Shown here piece after piece: positions 6,486 to 13,364 of a stretch of DNA of 18,276 nt. The translations under genes were made by a program, and so were the position numbers. The stretch lies in assembly GCA_046765795.1 (NCBI GenBank), contig JBKPRH010000192.1, forward strand, positions 1-18,276. Direction: 5' to 3'. How positions within the stretch are numbered: position 1 is the stretch's first letter; each line of letters begins with the position of its first letter. Under the pieces are notes generated by a model. The model saw nothing but the letters and a program-made list of their open reading frames with translations, did not search any database and had not been told where the DNA came from. The DNA comes from Gp6-AA40 sp046765795. Lineage in GTDB: Bacteria > Acidobacteriota > Vicinamibacteria > Vicinamibacterales > UBA2999.

Positions 6486-8438
6486 GTGAATAGGCGTGGG
6501 CTGACATTGGCCGCTGCTGTCCTCTGGACGACAGCTATATCAGTCACGGGTCAGCAGAATGGCGAGTGGCTCGCCTACGGGCGCGATCCAGGAGGCGAAC
6601 GGTACTCACCGCTGGTCGATGTCAACCGTACGGACGTCGCGACACTTCAAGTCGCATGGACGCTTCGCACTGGAGATGCCTACCAGCCGCCACGCAACCG
6701 TCCGACCGCATTCGAGGCCACGCCGCTCTACGTCGATGGCACCTTGTATTTCAGCACGCCACTTGGCCGCGTAATGGCGCTGGACCCTGTGAGCGGTCGC
6801 CAGCGATGGGCGTTCGATGCCAAGGTCCCTCGTGATGCCGGCTACGGCGATTTCGCGAGCCGCGGCGTGTCGACGTGGCAACGAGGAGGGGAACGCCGGA
6901 TCTTCGTCGCAACGATCGATGCGCGCCTGATCGCGCTGAACGCCGCCACAGGCGAACCCATTCAGACGTTCGGTACAGCTGGCACGGTGGATCTTCGGCA
7001 AGGGCTGCGCATTCGGCCAGCGGGTGTCGCGGACTATGAAGTCACCTCTCCTCCAGCCATCGTTGGTAACACGATTGTGGTCGGCTCCGCGATTCAAGAT
7101 GGACTGACGACCACCGAGCCCAGCGGCGAAGTCCGAGGGTTTGATGCCGTCACAGGCGCACTGAAATGGCGCTGGGATCCCATCCCGCAGGATCCGTCAG
7201 CGCTGGGGGCGGATAGCTGGAAGAACGCCAGCAACACTCGCACTGGCGCCGCGAATGTGTGGTCGGTCATCGTCGCCGACGCCGCACGCAATCTCGTGTT
7301 CCTTCCCACGAGCAGTCCCAGTCCCGATTACTACGGTGGCGAACGTCTCGGCGACAACCTGTTTTCCGACTCGGTCGTCGCGCTGCGCGCCGACACCGGT
7401 GCACGCGTCTGGCACTTTCAGACGGTGCATCACGACCTCTGGGATTACGACGTCGCGTCGCCACCGATCCTGTTCGACTGGCGCAAAGACGGACGCACGG
7501 TCCCCGCTATTGCGGTGGCATCGAAGACCGGCCATGTCTTCATCCTCGATCGGCAAACGGGTCAGCCGCTGATTCCGATCGAAGAGCGTGCAGTGCCGAA
7601 GAGCGATGTTCCTGGTGAGCAGGCGTCACCGACACAGCCTTTCCCGACCGCCCCGCGCTCACTCGCACGCACGACGCTGAAAGCGGACGACGCGTGGGGA
7701 CTGACCGATGACGATCGCGCGTGGTGCCGGGACACGATCCGTCCGCTGCGCGCTGAGGGCTTCTTCACACCGCCATCGCTGCAAGGGACCATCGTTGTCC
7801 CCGGGAACGTGGGCGGCGTCGCGTGGGGAGGAATGGCGCACGACCGCGCGAACGGGCTTCTCGTGATGCCTGTCAACAACATCGCCTCCGAAGTACGGTT
7901 GATTCCGCGCGGCGACCTCGACGAGCAACGAAGCGGCGGGCGTCTGGCCAGTGATTTCGAGTTGCATCTCCAGCGAGGCACGCCCTACGCCCTTGTGCGG
8001 CGCTTGCTGCTGGGACCGAAGACACTGCTTCCCTGCACGCCGCCGCCATGGGGAACACTGGCTGCCGTCAGAACCGCGACGGGAGAAATCGCGTGGCAGG
8101 TGCCGCTGGGCAAATTTCCAGGCACCGAGAGCGCGCCCGATACGGCGAAGTGGGGCTCGATTGCTCTCGGCGGTCCAATCGTCACCGCCGGTGGACTTGT
8201 CTTCACCGCTGGCACGCTGGAAGCCGCGATATACGCTTTCGACGTGCAGACCGGTCGCCAACTGTGGACTGGCCAACTGCCGACGAGCGCACGCTCGACG
8301 CCGATGACGTACCGCGGCCCCGACGGCCGGCAGTACATCGTCATCGCCGCCGGCGGCCACGGCGTCCAAATCGGTCCGCCACTCGGTGATTACCTGGTTG
8401 CGTTTGCACTCCCGGACAGTACGTCGCAGAAGAAATAG
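6486..8438 (+). CDS. PQQ-dependent glucose-dehydrogenase-like quinoprotein, secreted
   Basis: This protein of about 650 residues has a signal peptide and then an eight-bladed PQQ propeller: WLAYGRDPGGERYSPL at the start, repeated A.D..TG..W blades, and HHDLWDYDVASPP at 315-327, the signature of the membrane glucose dehydrogenase (Gcd) class rather than the methanol dehydrogenase class. The N-terminal membrane helices of Gcd are absent, so this is probably a periplasmic, soluble or peripheral sugar/alcohol dehydrogenase passing electrons to the respiratory chain. I prefer the GTG at 6486 because GGAG at 6475-6478 lies 7 nt upstream; the GTG at 6480 is an alternative two codons longer. No cytochrome c domain and no PQQ biosynthesis genes are seen here. 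The exact substrate cannot be told from sequence. Confidence 0.85.
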   Translation: MNRRGLTLAAAVLWTTAISVTGQQNGEWLAYGRDPGGERYSPLVDVNRTDVATLQVAWTLRTGDAYQPPRNRPTAFEATPLYVDGTLYFSTPLGRVMALDPVSGRQRWAFDAKVPRDAGYGDFASRGVSTWQRGGERRIFVATIDARLIALNAATGEPIQTFGTAGTVDLRQGLRIRPAGVADYEVTSPPAIVGNTIVVGSAIQDGLTTTEPSGEVRGFDAVTGALKWRWDPIPQDPSALGADSWKNASNTRTGAANVWSVIVADAARNLVFLPTSSPSPDYYGGERLGDNLFSDSVVALRADTGARVWHFQTVHHDLWDYDVASPPILFDWRKDGRTVPAIAVASKTGHVFILDRQTGQPLIPIEERAVPKSDVPGEQASPTQPFPTAPRSLARTTLKADDAWGLTDDDRAWCRDTIRPLRAEGFFTPPSLQGTIVVPGNVGGVAWGGMAHDRANGLLVMPVNNIASEVRLIPRGDLDEQRSGGRLASDFELHLQRGTPYALVRRLLLGPKTLLPCTPPPWGTLAAVRTATGEIAWQVPLGKFPGTESAPDTAKWGSIALGGPIVTAGGLVFTAGTLEAAIYAFDVQTGRQLWTGQLPTSARSTPMTYRGPDGRQYIVIAAGGHGVQIGPPLGDYLVAFALPDSTSQKK

Positions 8439-8453
8439 ACCAGAGACGCGCGC

Positions 8454-8590
8454 GCGATTGCCCGCTATCGCGAAGCGATTGCCGCGCTATCGCGGACGCG
8501 ACAGGGTGCTAACGCGGAAGCGATTGCCCGCTATCGCGAAGCGATTGCCCGCTATCGCGAAGCGATTGCCCGCTATCGCGAAGCGATTGC
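8454..8590. repeat. 21-bp tandem repeat array with GCGAAGC mini-hairpin cores
   Basis: Four identical 21-bp units lie at 8454-8474, 8520-8540, 8541-8561 and 8562-8582, each starting GCGATTG and ending TCGCGAA. Two diverged units of 23 and 22 bp (8475-8497, 8498-8519) sit between the first and the rest, and a partial unit ends the array at 8583-8590. Each junction contains ATCGC-GAA-GCGAT, a hairpin whose core GCGAAGC is the very stable DNA mini-hairpin. The array fills the gap between two convergent genes, and the minus-strand ThuA-like gene ends inside it (stop at 8573-8575). In that frame every exact unit ends with a TAG. There are no unique spacers, so it is not CRISPR. Confidence 0.9.
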
Positions 8591-9379
8591 GGCTACATCT
8601 GCAAACACCCAACGGATGCCACCGAGAATGTGGTCCTGATACGACGTGTTCTGCCACACGTCCTCTCGATGGCCGAGTGCGGTGTAGAAGACGCGGCCAC
8701 GCCCAAAGCTCTTCGCCCATGCGAGTGGCAGGTCACCAGGCTGCCCTGCCTCGGGGAGTCCGTCGGCAGGATTTCGATCCAACGACAGCAGCATCGTCAC
8801 GCTGCCTCTGTTTGACTTCGTGAATTTGTAGATCTCATCGAAGACGTGGAATCGCTGTCCCAGTGGACTCGATGCCGGATGCGATCGGTTCTCGACGATC
8901 GCGTCTACTGTCGCCTGATCGCCGTGCGTGAGGAACTCATTGCCCAGCATCTCGAGATAGGCCGGGGCGTCGTGATAGGTGTCCGAGGCGCTGTGCATGC
9001 CCACGAACCCATGGCCGTCCTGAATCCACTCGAGGACGGCCCCGAGGTCGGGAATCGGAAGACTGCCCGTGGTATTGGCGAACACGATCGCGTCAACGTC
9101 GCCGAGCGCGGCGCGCGTCAGCATGCGGGCGACATCACTCCCCGTCCGGCACAGCCTTGTCGTGAAGAGTCCTGAACGCTGACCGAGCGCCGCGATTGTG
9201 GTTTCCGCGATGTCGATCGAGCTGTGTCTGAAGCCTTCGGTATGTGTGACGAGAAGAATGCGGCGTGACGGACTCACTGGTGTCGGCGAGGCGGGGCCCG
9301 AAGACCTCGAGTCGCCGGAGCAGGACCACAGCAGCACGCCAAATGCGAGTGCTGATGCGAGCCTGACCAGTTGAGTCAT
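8573..9379 (-). CDS. ThuA-like domain lipoprotein
   Basis: This 268-residue protein starts MTQLVRLASALAFGVLLWSC, a lipoprotein-type signal with C20 as the likely lipidated residue (Trp at -2 makes the lipobox imperfect). The start is supported by AGGAG 6 nt upstream; the ATG at 9439 would run into the cupin gene. The body matches the ThuA-like / class I glutamine-amidotransferase-like fold: ILLVTHTEGFRHSSI, GDVDAIVFANTTG, GFVGMHSASDTYHD, ENRSHPASSPLG, FDEIYKF and GRVFYTALGHREDVW. ThuA proteins act in trehalose/sugar utilisation, but many secreted members are uncharacterised. The gene follows the bicupin gene by 16 nt. The last codons (AAIASR, stop) are part of the 21-bp repeat array, so the C-terminus may have been altered by repeat expansion. 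Confidence 0.85.
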   Translation of the reverse strand: MTQLVRLASALAFGVLLWSCSGDSRSSGPASPTPVSPSRRILLVTHTEGFRHSSIDIAETTIAALGQRSGLFTTRLCRTGSDVARMLTRAALGDVDAIVFANTTGSLPIPDLGAVLEWIQDGHGFVGMHSASDTYHDAPAYLEMLGNEFLTHGDQATVDAIVENRSHPASSPLGQRFHVFDEIYKFTKSNRGSVTMLLSLDRNPADGLPEAGQPGDLPLAWAKSFGRGRVFYTALGHREDVWQNTSYQDHILGGIRWVFADVAAIASR

Positions 9380-9395
9380 GACGACTCCTGCGCGA

Positions 9396-10109
9396 TCAGC
9401 GAACTTCGACCTCGACGACGCGGGCGTTGCCGACACCAAGCCGAACGATGTGATGCGTATCGCCGGGAGGCACCATGATCCACTGCCCGGGCTGTGTCAA
9501 CTGCTTCAGGCCAATAGGCGCACCGGGGTTCTCCTTGGCCTGCTTGTCGGGCCCGTCGGACATCACCGTGCCCGTGATGAGCACCGCGATGGTGGGCACG
9601 GCGTGCGTGTGTGACGTCTGCGACGTCTCCTTGGTCAAGCTCACGTCGTAGAGCCTGAACGACCGTGCCTCGCTCGTCATCTTCGTCGCGAGACCGCTTG
9701 CCGCGGGGGCCGTAGACCAGCCGCTCGTCTTCAGGTTCTCGATCGCAAAGAGCTGATACGGACTCTTGCCGGTGTTTTCGATCGAATGGCTTCCCGCTTT
9801 GCCGACGTACTCGGTCACGCCAGCTTCACCGAGCGGCCGTGTTGGACGCTCAGGGGCCGGCTCCGTGCCCGACTGAATGCGCGTCGTCGTGCCGGTGTTC
9901 ATGGAGATCGTCGCAATGTCGAGGTCGTGACGGTGCTCGAGCGACTTGTCTCCGGGAGGAATGTTGACGTCGAGGATGCGCAGTTGCCGGTTCTCGAACG
10001 TGACGTGATGCCGCGGTTCCTTCGATACCGGGACCTGGGCAGCGACGATGGCGACGGAGGCCAAAACAAAGAAGCCGATCCAGCGTGATCCATGCATGGC
10101 GCCGATCAT
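9396..10109 (-). CDS. Secreted bicupin-like protein
   Basis: This protein of about 237 residues has a signal peptide (GFFVLASVAIVAAQ near 12-25) and two cupin-like halves. The first has EHRHD with H59 and H61; the second has SHTHAVP with H167 and H169 followed by GQWIMVPPGDTHH, giving a plausible metal site. It is probably a periplasmic metal-binding cupin, but substrate and reaction are unknown. Two starts are possible: ATG 10109, with GGAG only 1 nt upstream, and ATG 10097 (MHGSRW), with the same GGAG 13 nt upstream. Neither has ideal spacing. It is the first gene of an operon with the ThuA-like lipoprotein. Confidence 0.75.
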   Translation of the reverse strand: MIGAMHGSRWIGFFVLASVAIVAAQVPVSKEPRHHVTFENRQLRILDVNIPPGDKSLEHRHDLDIATISMNTGTTTRIQSGTEPAPERPTRPLGEAGVTEYVGKAGSHSIENTGKSPYQLFAIENLKTSGWSTAPAASGLATKMTSEARSFRLYDVSLTKETSQTSHTHAVPTIAVLITGTVMSDGPDKQAKENPGAPIGLKQLTQPGQWIMVPPGDTHHIVRLGVGNARVVEVEVR

Positions 10110-10191
10110 GCTCCATTAACCACCACTCGTGCCAGTCCGAGGTAAGATTTGACCGCGCGTCCGCGCGCCTACTTCGCTGGAGGATTTCGCA

Positions 10192-10743
10192 ATGACACGT
10201 CTCGCCTTTGCCGTCTTCGGTGCCCTGGTTCTCTCAACTCCCGCGTGGGCGCAGGCGCCGGCCGACGCTGCCGTCGAAAAGGCGTTGCTCGCCGCCCCGG
10301 AAAACATGAAGAAAGACGCGACTGTCGTCGTGTTCAAGCCAGATTTCAGTTACGACACGGTGAAAAAGGGCACGAACACGATGGTGTGCTTCGACCGGTC
10401 GGGCTTGCCCGGCCAGCAGCCGTTCTCCGTGGAATGCACCAGCCTCGTCAACCTGCCGCGTGTCGCGCAGAACCTGAAGTTCGAGGCGGAACCGGATCGC
10501 ACCAAGCGCCAGGCAGCGCTGGACGCGGCCGAAAAGGACGGCTCGCGCATCAAGCCCGAGTACGGATCGGTGTGGATCCGGATGCAGGGCAAGGACAAGG
10601 ACACGGCGCGAACCCACATGACCGTCGCAATGCCCGGTGCGACCACGCAGTCCACCGGATTGCCCGACAACCCGAAGCAGGGCGGCATCTGGATCATGAA
10701 CGCCGGCACGACGACGGCGCATTTGATGATTCCGGGCCACTGA
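10192..10743 (+). CDS. Secreted protein of unknown function
   Basis: This 183-residue protein has a signal peptide (MTRLAFAVFGALVLSTPAWA, likely cleaved after A20). GGAGGA at 10179-10184 lies 7 nt before the ATG, so the start is secure. The mature part has two cysteines (C66, C82) that could form a disulfide, a charged central region, and a C-terminal beta-rich segment (GSVWIRMQGK, GGIWIMNAGT, AHLMIPGH). I do not recognise the family. It is followed after 5 nt by another small secreted protein, so the two are probably co-expressed. A TTGACC at 10149-10154 might be a -35 element, but no convincing -10 follows. Confidence 0.8.
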   Translation: MTRLAFAVFGALVLSTPAWAQAPADAAVEKALLAAPENMKKDATVVVFKPDFSYDTVKKGTNTMVCFDRSGLPGQQPFSVECTSLVNLPRVAQNLKFEAEPDRTKRQAALDAAEKDGSRIKPEYGSVWIRMQGKDKDTARTHMTVAMPGATTQSTGLPDNPKQGGIWIMNAGTTTAHLMIPGH

Positions 10744-10748
10744 TCTCC

Positions 10749-11141
10749 ATGCGGACGAAGCCGCTGCTCCTGATCGTCAGCGTGCTCGGCCTGGCCTCTT
10801 TGGTCGCGCCGGGCACGCACGCGCCACTCGCGGCGCAAAGCCAACAGACGTTTGCGTCTGCGCAAAGCGCGCAGACGTTCGTCGGGACGATCACCGATGA
10901 CATGTGCGCAACCAAGGACGGCCACGCGACGATGCGCATGGGCCCGACCGATGCCGAGTGCACGAAGGCGTGCGTCGCCGCGCACGGGGCCGAGTACGTG
11001 CTGGCCGACGGCACGAACGTCTACACGCTGAGCGACCAGAAGACGCCTGAGAAATTTGCGGGACAGCGCGTCAGGGTTGCCGGCACGCTGGACGCGAAGA
11101 CGAAGAAGATCCAGGTGCAGTCGATCAGCGCCGCTAAATAG
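10749..11141 (+). CDS. Small secreted DUF5818-like protein
   Basis: This 130-residue protein begins with a hydrophobic signal region (MRTKPLLLIVSVLGLASLVA) and a spacer ending LAAQ. The mature domain reads FVGTITDDMC, then ECTKACVAAHGAEYVL, LSDQKTPEKFAGQRVRVAGT and IQVQSI, an OB-like pattern resembling DUF5818 proteins of Acidobacteria. C53, H59, C71, C75 and H79 are clustered and might bind a metal or form a disulfide. The ATG at 10749 was chosen because it gives a signal peptide; the longer frame reaching 10149 overlaps the preceding gene. The Shine-Dalgarno site is weak, consistent with translational coupling to the gene 5 nt upstream. Confidence 0.8.
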   Translation: MRTKPLLLIVSVLGLASLVAPGTHAPLAAQSQQTFASAQSAQTFVGTITDDMCATKDGHATMRMGPTDAECTKACVAAHGAEYVLADGTNVYTLSDQKTPEKFAGQRVRVAGTLDAKTKKIQVQSISAAK

Positions 11142-11151
11142 CGCTCCACGT

Positions 11152-12243
11152 GTGACTCTCGACGAGCTGCGCCGATTCGCCGTCGCGCGCAGCCTCTTTC
11201 CTCCCACCACACTTCAGCGCGCCCTCGATACGCTGGCCTTTGTACAGGCCGATCCGATCCGTGCGCCGGCTCGCGCGCAGGATCTGACGCTTCGCCACCG
11301 CGTGAACCGCTATCGCGCCGGCGATCTCGAACGCCACTACAGCCGCCTCGATATTCACGAGGACTTTTTCGTGAACTATGGATTCGTGACCGGCGCGTTG
11401 CAGGGGCTGATGCACCCGCGCGGCGGACCAGCGCCGTGGAGTGCAGCCCGCGGGCGTCACGTGCGGGCGCTGCTCGACTTCGTCCGCACACACGGGACTG
11501 TGCATCCACGCGACGTGGACGCGCACTTCTCGCATGGCACGGTGGTCAACTACTGGGGCGGTTCCTCGAGCGCGACCACTCACTTGATGGATGCGATGCA
11601 CTATCGCGGATTGCTGCGAGTCGTGCGCCGTGAAGCCGGAATCCGCATCTACGCTGTGCATGAGCATCCACCGGTCCCGCGCGATGCCACCACACGCACC
11701 GCGCATCTCGATGCACTGGTGGACGTTGTTGTGGGTAAGTACGCACCGCTGCCGGCGTCGAGCCTCTCGATGCTGGTTCGACGCCTTCGCTATGGCGTCC
11801 CACAGTGGAGAGGAGAGTTGGGCCGCACACTGCAGCGAGCCAAACGTCGTCTCGCGCACGCGCGCGTCGAAGGCGTGGACTGGTATTGGCCTTCCGCAGA
11901 GGACCCCGCAGCGGCCGCGGTGGACGACCAGGTCCGTCTACTCGCGCCCTTCGATCCCGTCGTGTGGGACCGAAGGCGCTTCGAGATGCTATGGGAGTGG
12001 GCCTACCGCTTCGAGGCGTATACGCCGGTGCCAAAGCGGAAGCTCGGATACTACGCGCTGCCGCTGCTGTGGCGCGACCGCGTCATCGGCTGGGCCAACG
12101 TGTCGGTGAAAGACGACACGCTGCGCCCCGACATCGGCTACGTCGCTGCTCGCCCCCCGCGCGACCGTGCATACCGCCGCGCGTTGGACGAGGAGATCAA
12201 TCGTCTGCGCACGTTCCTGGGTATCGAGGCAATTGATGATTGA
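11152..12243 (+). CDS. YcaQ/AlkX-like winged-helix DNA glycosylase
   Basis: This protein of about 363 residues belongs to the YcaQ/AlkZ superfamily (HTH_42, winged-helix DNA-binding). The early segment AFVQADPIRAPARAQDLTLR carries Q32-A33-D34, equivalent to the catalytic QxD motif of E. coli YcaQ (AlkX), which unhooks alkylated bases and interstrand crosslinks. Antibiotic-producer AlkZ enzymes have QxQ instead. The C-terminal half shows LLAPFDPVVWDRRR, KRKLGYYALPLLW and GWANVSVKDD, all typical of the family. The GTG at 11152 gives VTLDELRRFAVAR, the usual N-terminus; the frame upstream is antisense noise. No clear Shine-Dalgarno site is seen. The final codons (AIDD, stop) lie in the heptamer repeat region. 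Confidence 0.87.
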   Translation: MTLDELRRFAVARSLFPPTTLQRALDTLAFVQADPIRAPARAQDLTLRHRVNRYRAGDLERHYSRLDIHEDFFVNYGFVTGALQGLMHPRGGPAPWSAARGRHVRALLDFVRTHGTVHPRDVDAHFSHGTVVNYWGGSSSATTHLMDAMHYRGLLRVVRREAGIRIYAVHEHPPVPRDATTRTAHLDALVDVVVGKYAPLPASSLSMLVRRLRYGVPQWRGELGRTLQRAKRRLAHARVEGVDWYWPSAEDPAAAAVDDQVRLLAPFDPVVWDRRRFEMLWEWAYRFEAYTPVPKRKLGYYALPLLWRDRVIGWANVSVKDDTLRPDIGYVAARPPRDRAYRRALDEEINRLRTFLGIEAIDD

Positions 12244-12365
12244 TGATCCGTGATCGTTGATTCGTTGCTGATTACAGATTCCCGATTGTCGATTGACACA
12301 TCGACGCAATCGGCATTCAAGAATCACAAATCAACAACGAATCGCCAATCAAAGATCAAGAAATC
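12231..12365. repeat. Inverted pair of heptamer arrays between convergent genes
   Basis: On the left arm GAT recurs every 7 nt (12235, 12242, 12245, 12252, 12259, then 12270, 12277, 12284, 12291). On the right arm the complementary ATC recurs mostly at the same period (12309, 12323, 12330, 12341, 12348, 12355, 12363). The phase jump of 11 occurs at the mirrored place in both arms. The arms pair: 12259-12295 and 12307-12343 match at 29 of 37 positions without gaps around an 11-nt loop, with weaker pairing further out. The array includes the stop of the glycosylase gene and the last codons of the convergent winged-helix gene. It is noticeably more A+T-rich than its surroundings. Confidence 0.75.
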
Positions 12366-12565
12366 AACAATGGCTTGCCGTAGCGACCGTCAGGCCCCTG
12401 CGAGAGAAACCCCGCGCGCAGAAGCTGCGCGAGGACGCGCTCGCAAGTAGCGAGATCGAGGCCGAGAAATGCCGCCGCCTCACGCGTGGTGAGACGGAGA
12501 TCCGGCGTCGCCTCGAACTCTTCGCGGATCCACTGCACGAGTTTCCGAAACGATTTCATTTCCAT
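12356..12565 (-). CDS. Small winged-helix DNA-binding-like protein
   Basis: This 69-residue protein contains LRLTTREAAAFLGLDLATCE followed by RVLAQLLRAGFLSQGPDGRY (about residues 23-62), a helix-turn-helix with the recognition helix near 37-50 and a short wing. Such 60-90 residue proteins are common in Acidobacteria and uncharacterised. The ATG at 12565 was chosen because AGGA lies 5 nt upstream; the frame extends to 12652, but that part contains repeat sequence and low-quality residues. It follows the beta-barrel gene with 116 nt between. The last residues (PLLIS) are encoded in the heptamer repeat, so the C-terminus may not be conserved. Confidence 0.65.
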   Translation of the reverse strand: MEMKSFRKLVQWIREEFEATPDLRLTTREAAAFLGLDLATCERVLAQLLRAGFLSQGPDGRYGKPLLIS

Positions 12566-12634
12566 CACCGTCCTGGCGACGCCGCCCTGCATCTTATGAA
12601 TGGACGGAATAAACATGCAGGACGACGCCGTTGT

Positions 12635-12669
12635 GCATTGAGCATTCAGCATTGGGAATTGAGCCTTGA
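12635..12669. repeat. Five tandem heptamers, consensus GCATTGA
   Basis: Five consecutive 7-mers read GCATTGA, GCATTCA, GCATTGG, GAATTGA and GCCTTGA. They lie between the stop of the beta-barrel gene and the start of the small winged-helix gene, and share the ATTGA core and period with the inverted array at 12231-12365. Such heptamers resemble the short tandemly repeated sequences known from cyanobacteria, though relatedness is not implied. Confidence 0.75.
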
Positions 12670-12681
12670 CTGTCGTGCGCG

Positions 12682-13293
12682 TCAGCGCACGACGTTGAGA
12701 ATGACGCCGCCGTAGATGCGGTGTCCGTATCGCGTCTCCTGTCCGAAGAACGCCGGCGCATCATCCTTGGACTGCACGGCGATGAAGCGATAGTCGCCAC
12801 GTAGACCCCAGCGGCCGGCGTACCACTTCACACCTCCGCCGACGTTGGTCGTGAGAAACGTGGTGGTGTCGTTGACGCCGACCTCGGCGCGTTCGAACAG
12901 ACTCAATCCGCCGAGACCTGCGGTTGCGTACGGCACGACCGAGCCACGTCCAGCATTGACGATCAGGTTGCCGCTGTAATTCAGGAAGTGCGGCGTCTTC
13001 ACATCTGCTGCACCGGTCACAAAGTCGAGACTTTGCGAGACGCCGAGCAGTCCACTGACCTCACCTTCGACCCCGATGAACCGATTGAAGTTCACTGTGG
13101 CGCTGCCGCCCAGGTCGTAGTTGCCGAAGCTCGGACTGTTGCTGTCGCTCGCTTCGGTGAAGAACGTCGCGCCGCCAGGAAAGATGGTGACCTCGAACGC
13201 GCCAGGACCAGGCACTGGCTCCCGTGTCTGAGCCTGCGCACGATCGACGCCAACGAGTGAGATGAGTGCGAGTACTGCGAACCAACGTGACAT
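12682..13293 (-). CDS. Outer-membrane beta-barrel protein, OmpA/OmpW-like
   Basis: This 203-residue protein has a signal peptide (MSRWFAVLALISLVGVDRAQA) and then alternating beta segments typical of an 8-stranded porin-like domain: FEVTIFPGGATFF, LGGSATVNFNRFIGVEGEVS, VVPYATAGLGGLSLF, FLTTNVGGGVKWYAGRWGLR, and the C-terminal RIYGGVILNVVR. Its role is unknown; comparable domains serve as small outer-membrane structural or binding proteins. A strong GGAGG precedes the ATG. Two REP-like palindromes stand just upstream, so the promoter is either beyond them or the gene is read through from the efflux operon. Confidence 0.85.
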   Translation of the reverse strand: MSRWFAVLALISLVGVDRAQAQTREPVPGPGAFEVTIFPGGATFFTEASDSNSPSFGNYDLGGSATVNFNRFIGVEGEVSGLLGVSQSLDFVTGAADVKTPHFLNYSGNLIVNAGRGSVVPYATAGLGGLSLFERAEVGVNDTTTFLTTNVGGGVKWYAGRWGLRGDYRFIAVQSKDDAPAFFGQETRYGHRIYGGVILNVVR

Positions 13294-13305
13294 GACTACC
13301 TCCGT

Positions 13306-13352
13306 GTAGTGTCCGGCTTTAGCCGGACCCGATTGTCCGGCTCCAGCCGGAC
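13306..13352 (+). repeat. Tandem pair of REP-like palindromes
   Basis: GTAG (13306-13309) and T are followed by GTCCGGCT-TT-AGCCGGAC (13311-13328). Six bases later comes a second copy, GTCCGGCT-CC-AGCCGGAC (13335-13352), without the GTAG foot. Compared with the element at 1123-1145 the stem has exchanged G for C on one side and C for G on the other, keeping perfect pairing. The pair lies 12 nt before the stop end of the NodT-type gene (13365) and upstream of the beta-barrel gene, where it could attenuate transcription leaving the efflux operon. Confidence 0.75.
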
Positions 13353-13364
13353 CCGTGTTGCCCG

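Noticed and set aside
8454..8590. CRISPR array
   Set aside because: Units are directly adjacent with no unique spacers and no cas genes are nearby.
8386..8823. Plus-strand frame with repeated RLPAIAK
   Set aside because: The peptide repeat is only the translation of the 21-bp DNA array; the flanking parts are antisense to the ThuA-like gene.
10149..10177. Sigma-70 promoter starting TTGACC
   Set aside because: At 15-18 nt spacing no good -10 hexamer follows, so the match is not supported beyond the -35.
10149..10748. Extension of the DUF5818-like frame upstream
   Set aside because: It overlaps the preceding secreted-protein gene out of frame; the start at 10749 gives a proper signal peptide.
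12293..12715. 140-codon plus-strand frame
   Set aside because: It runs through the heptamer array and antisense to the winged-helix gene, with low-complexity residues only.
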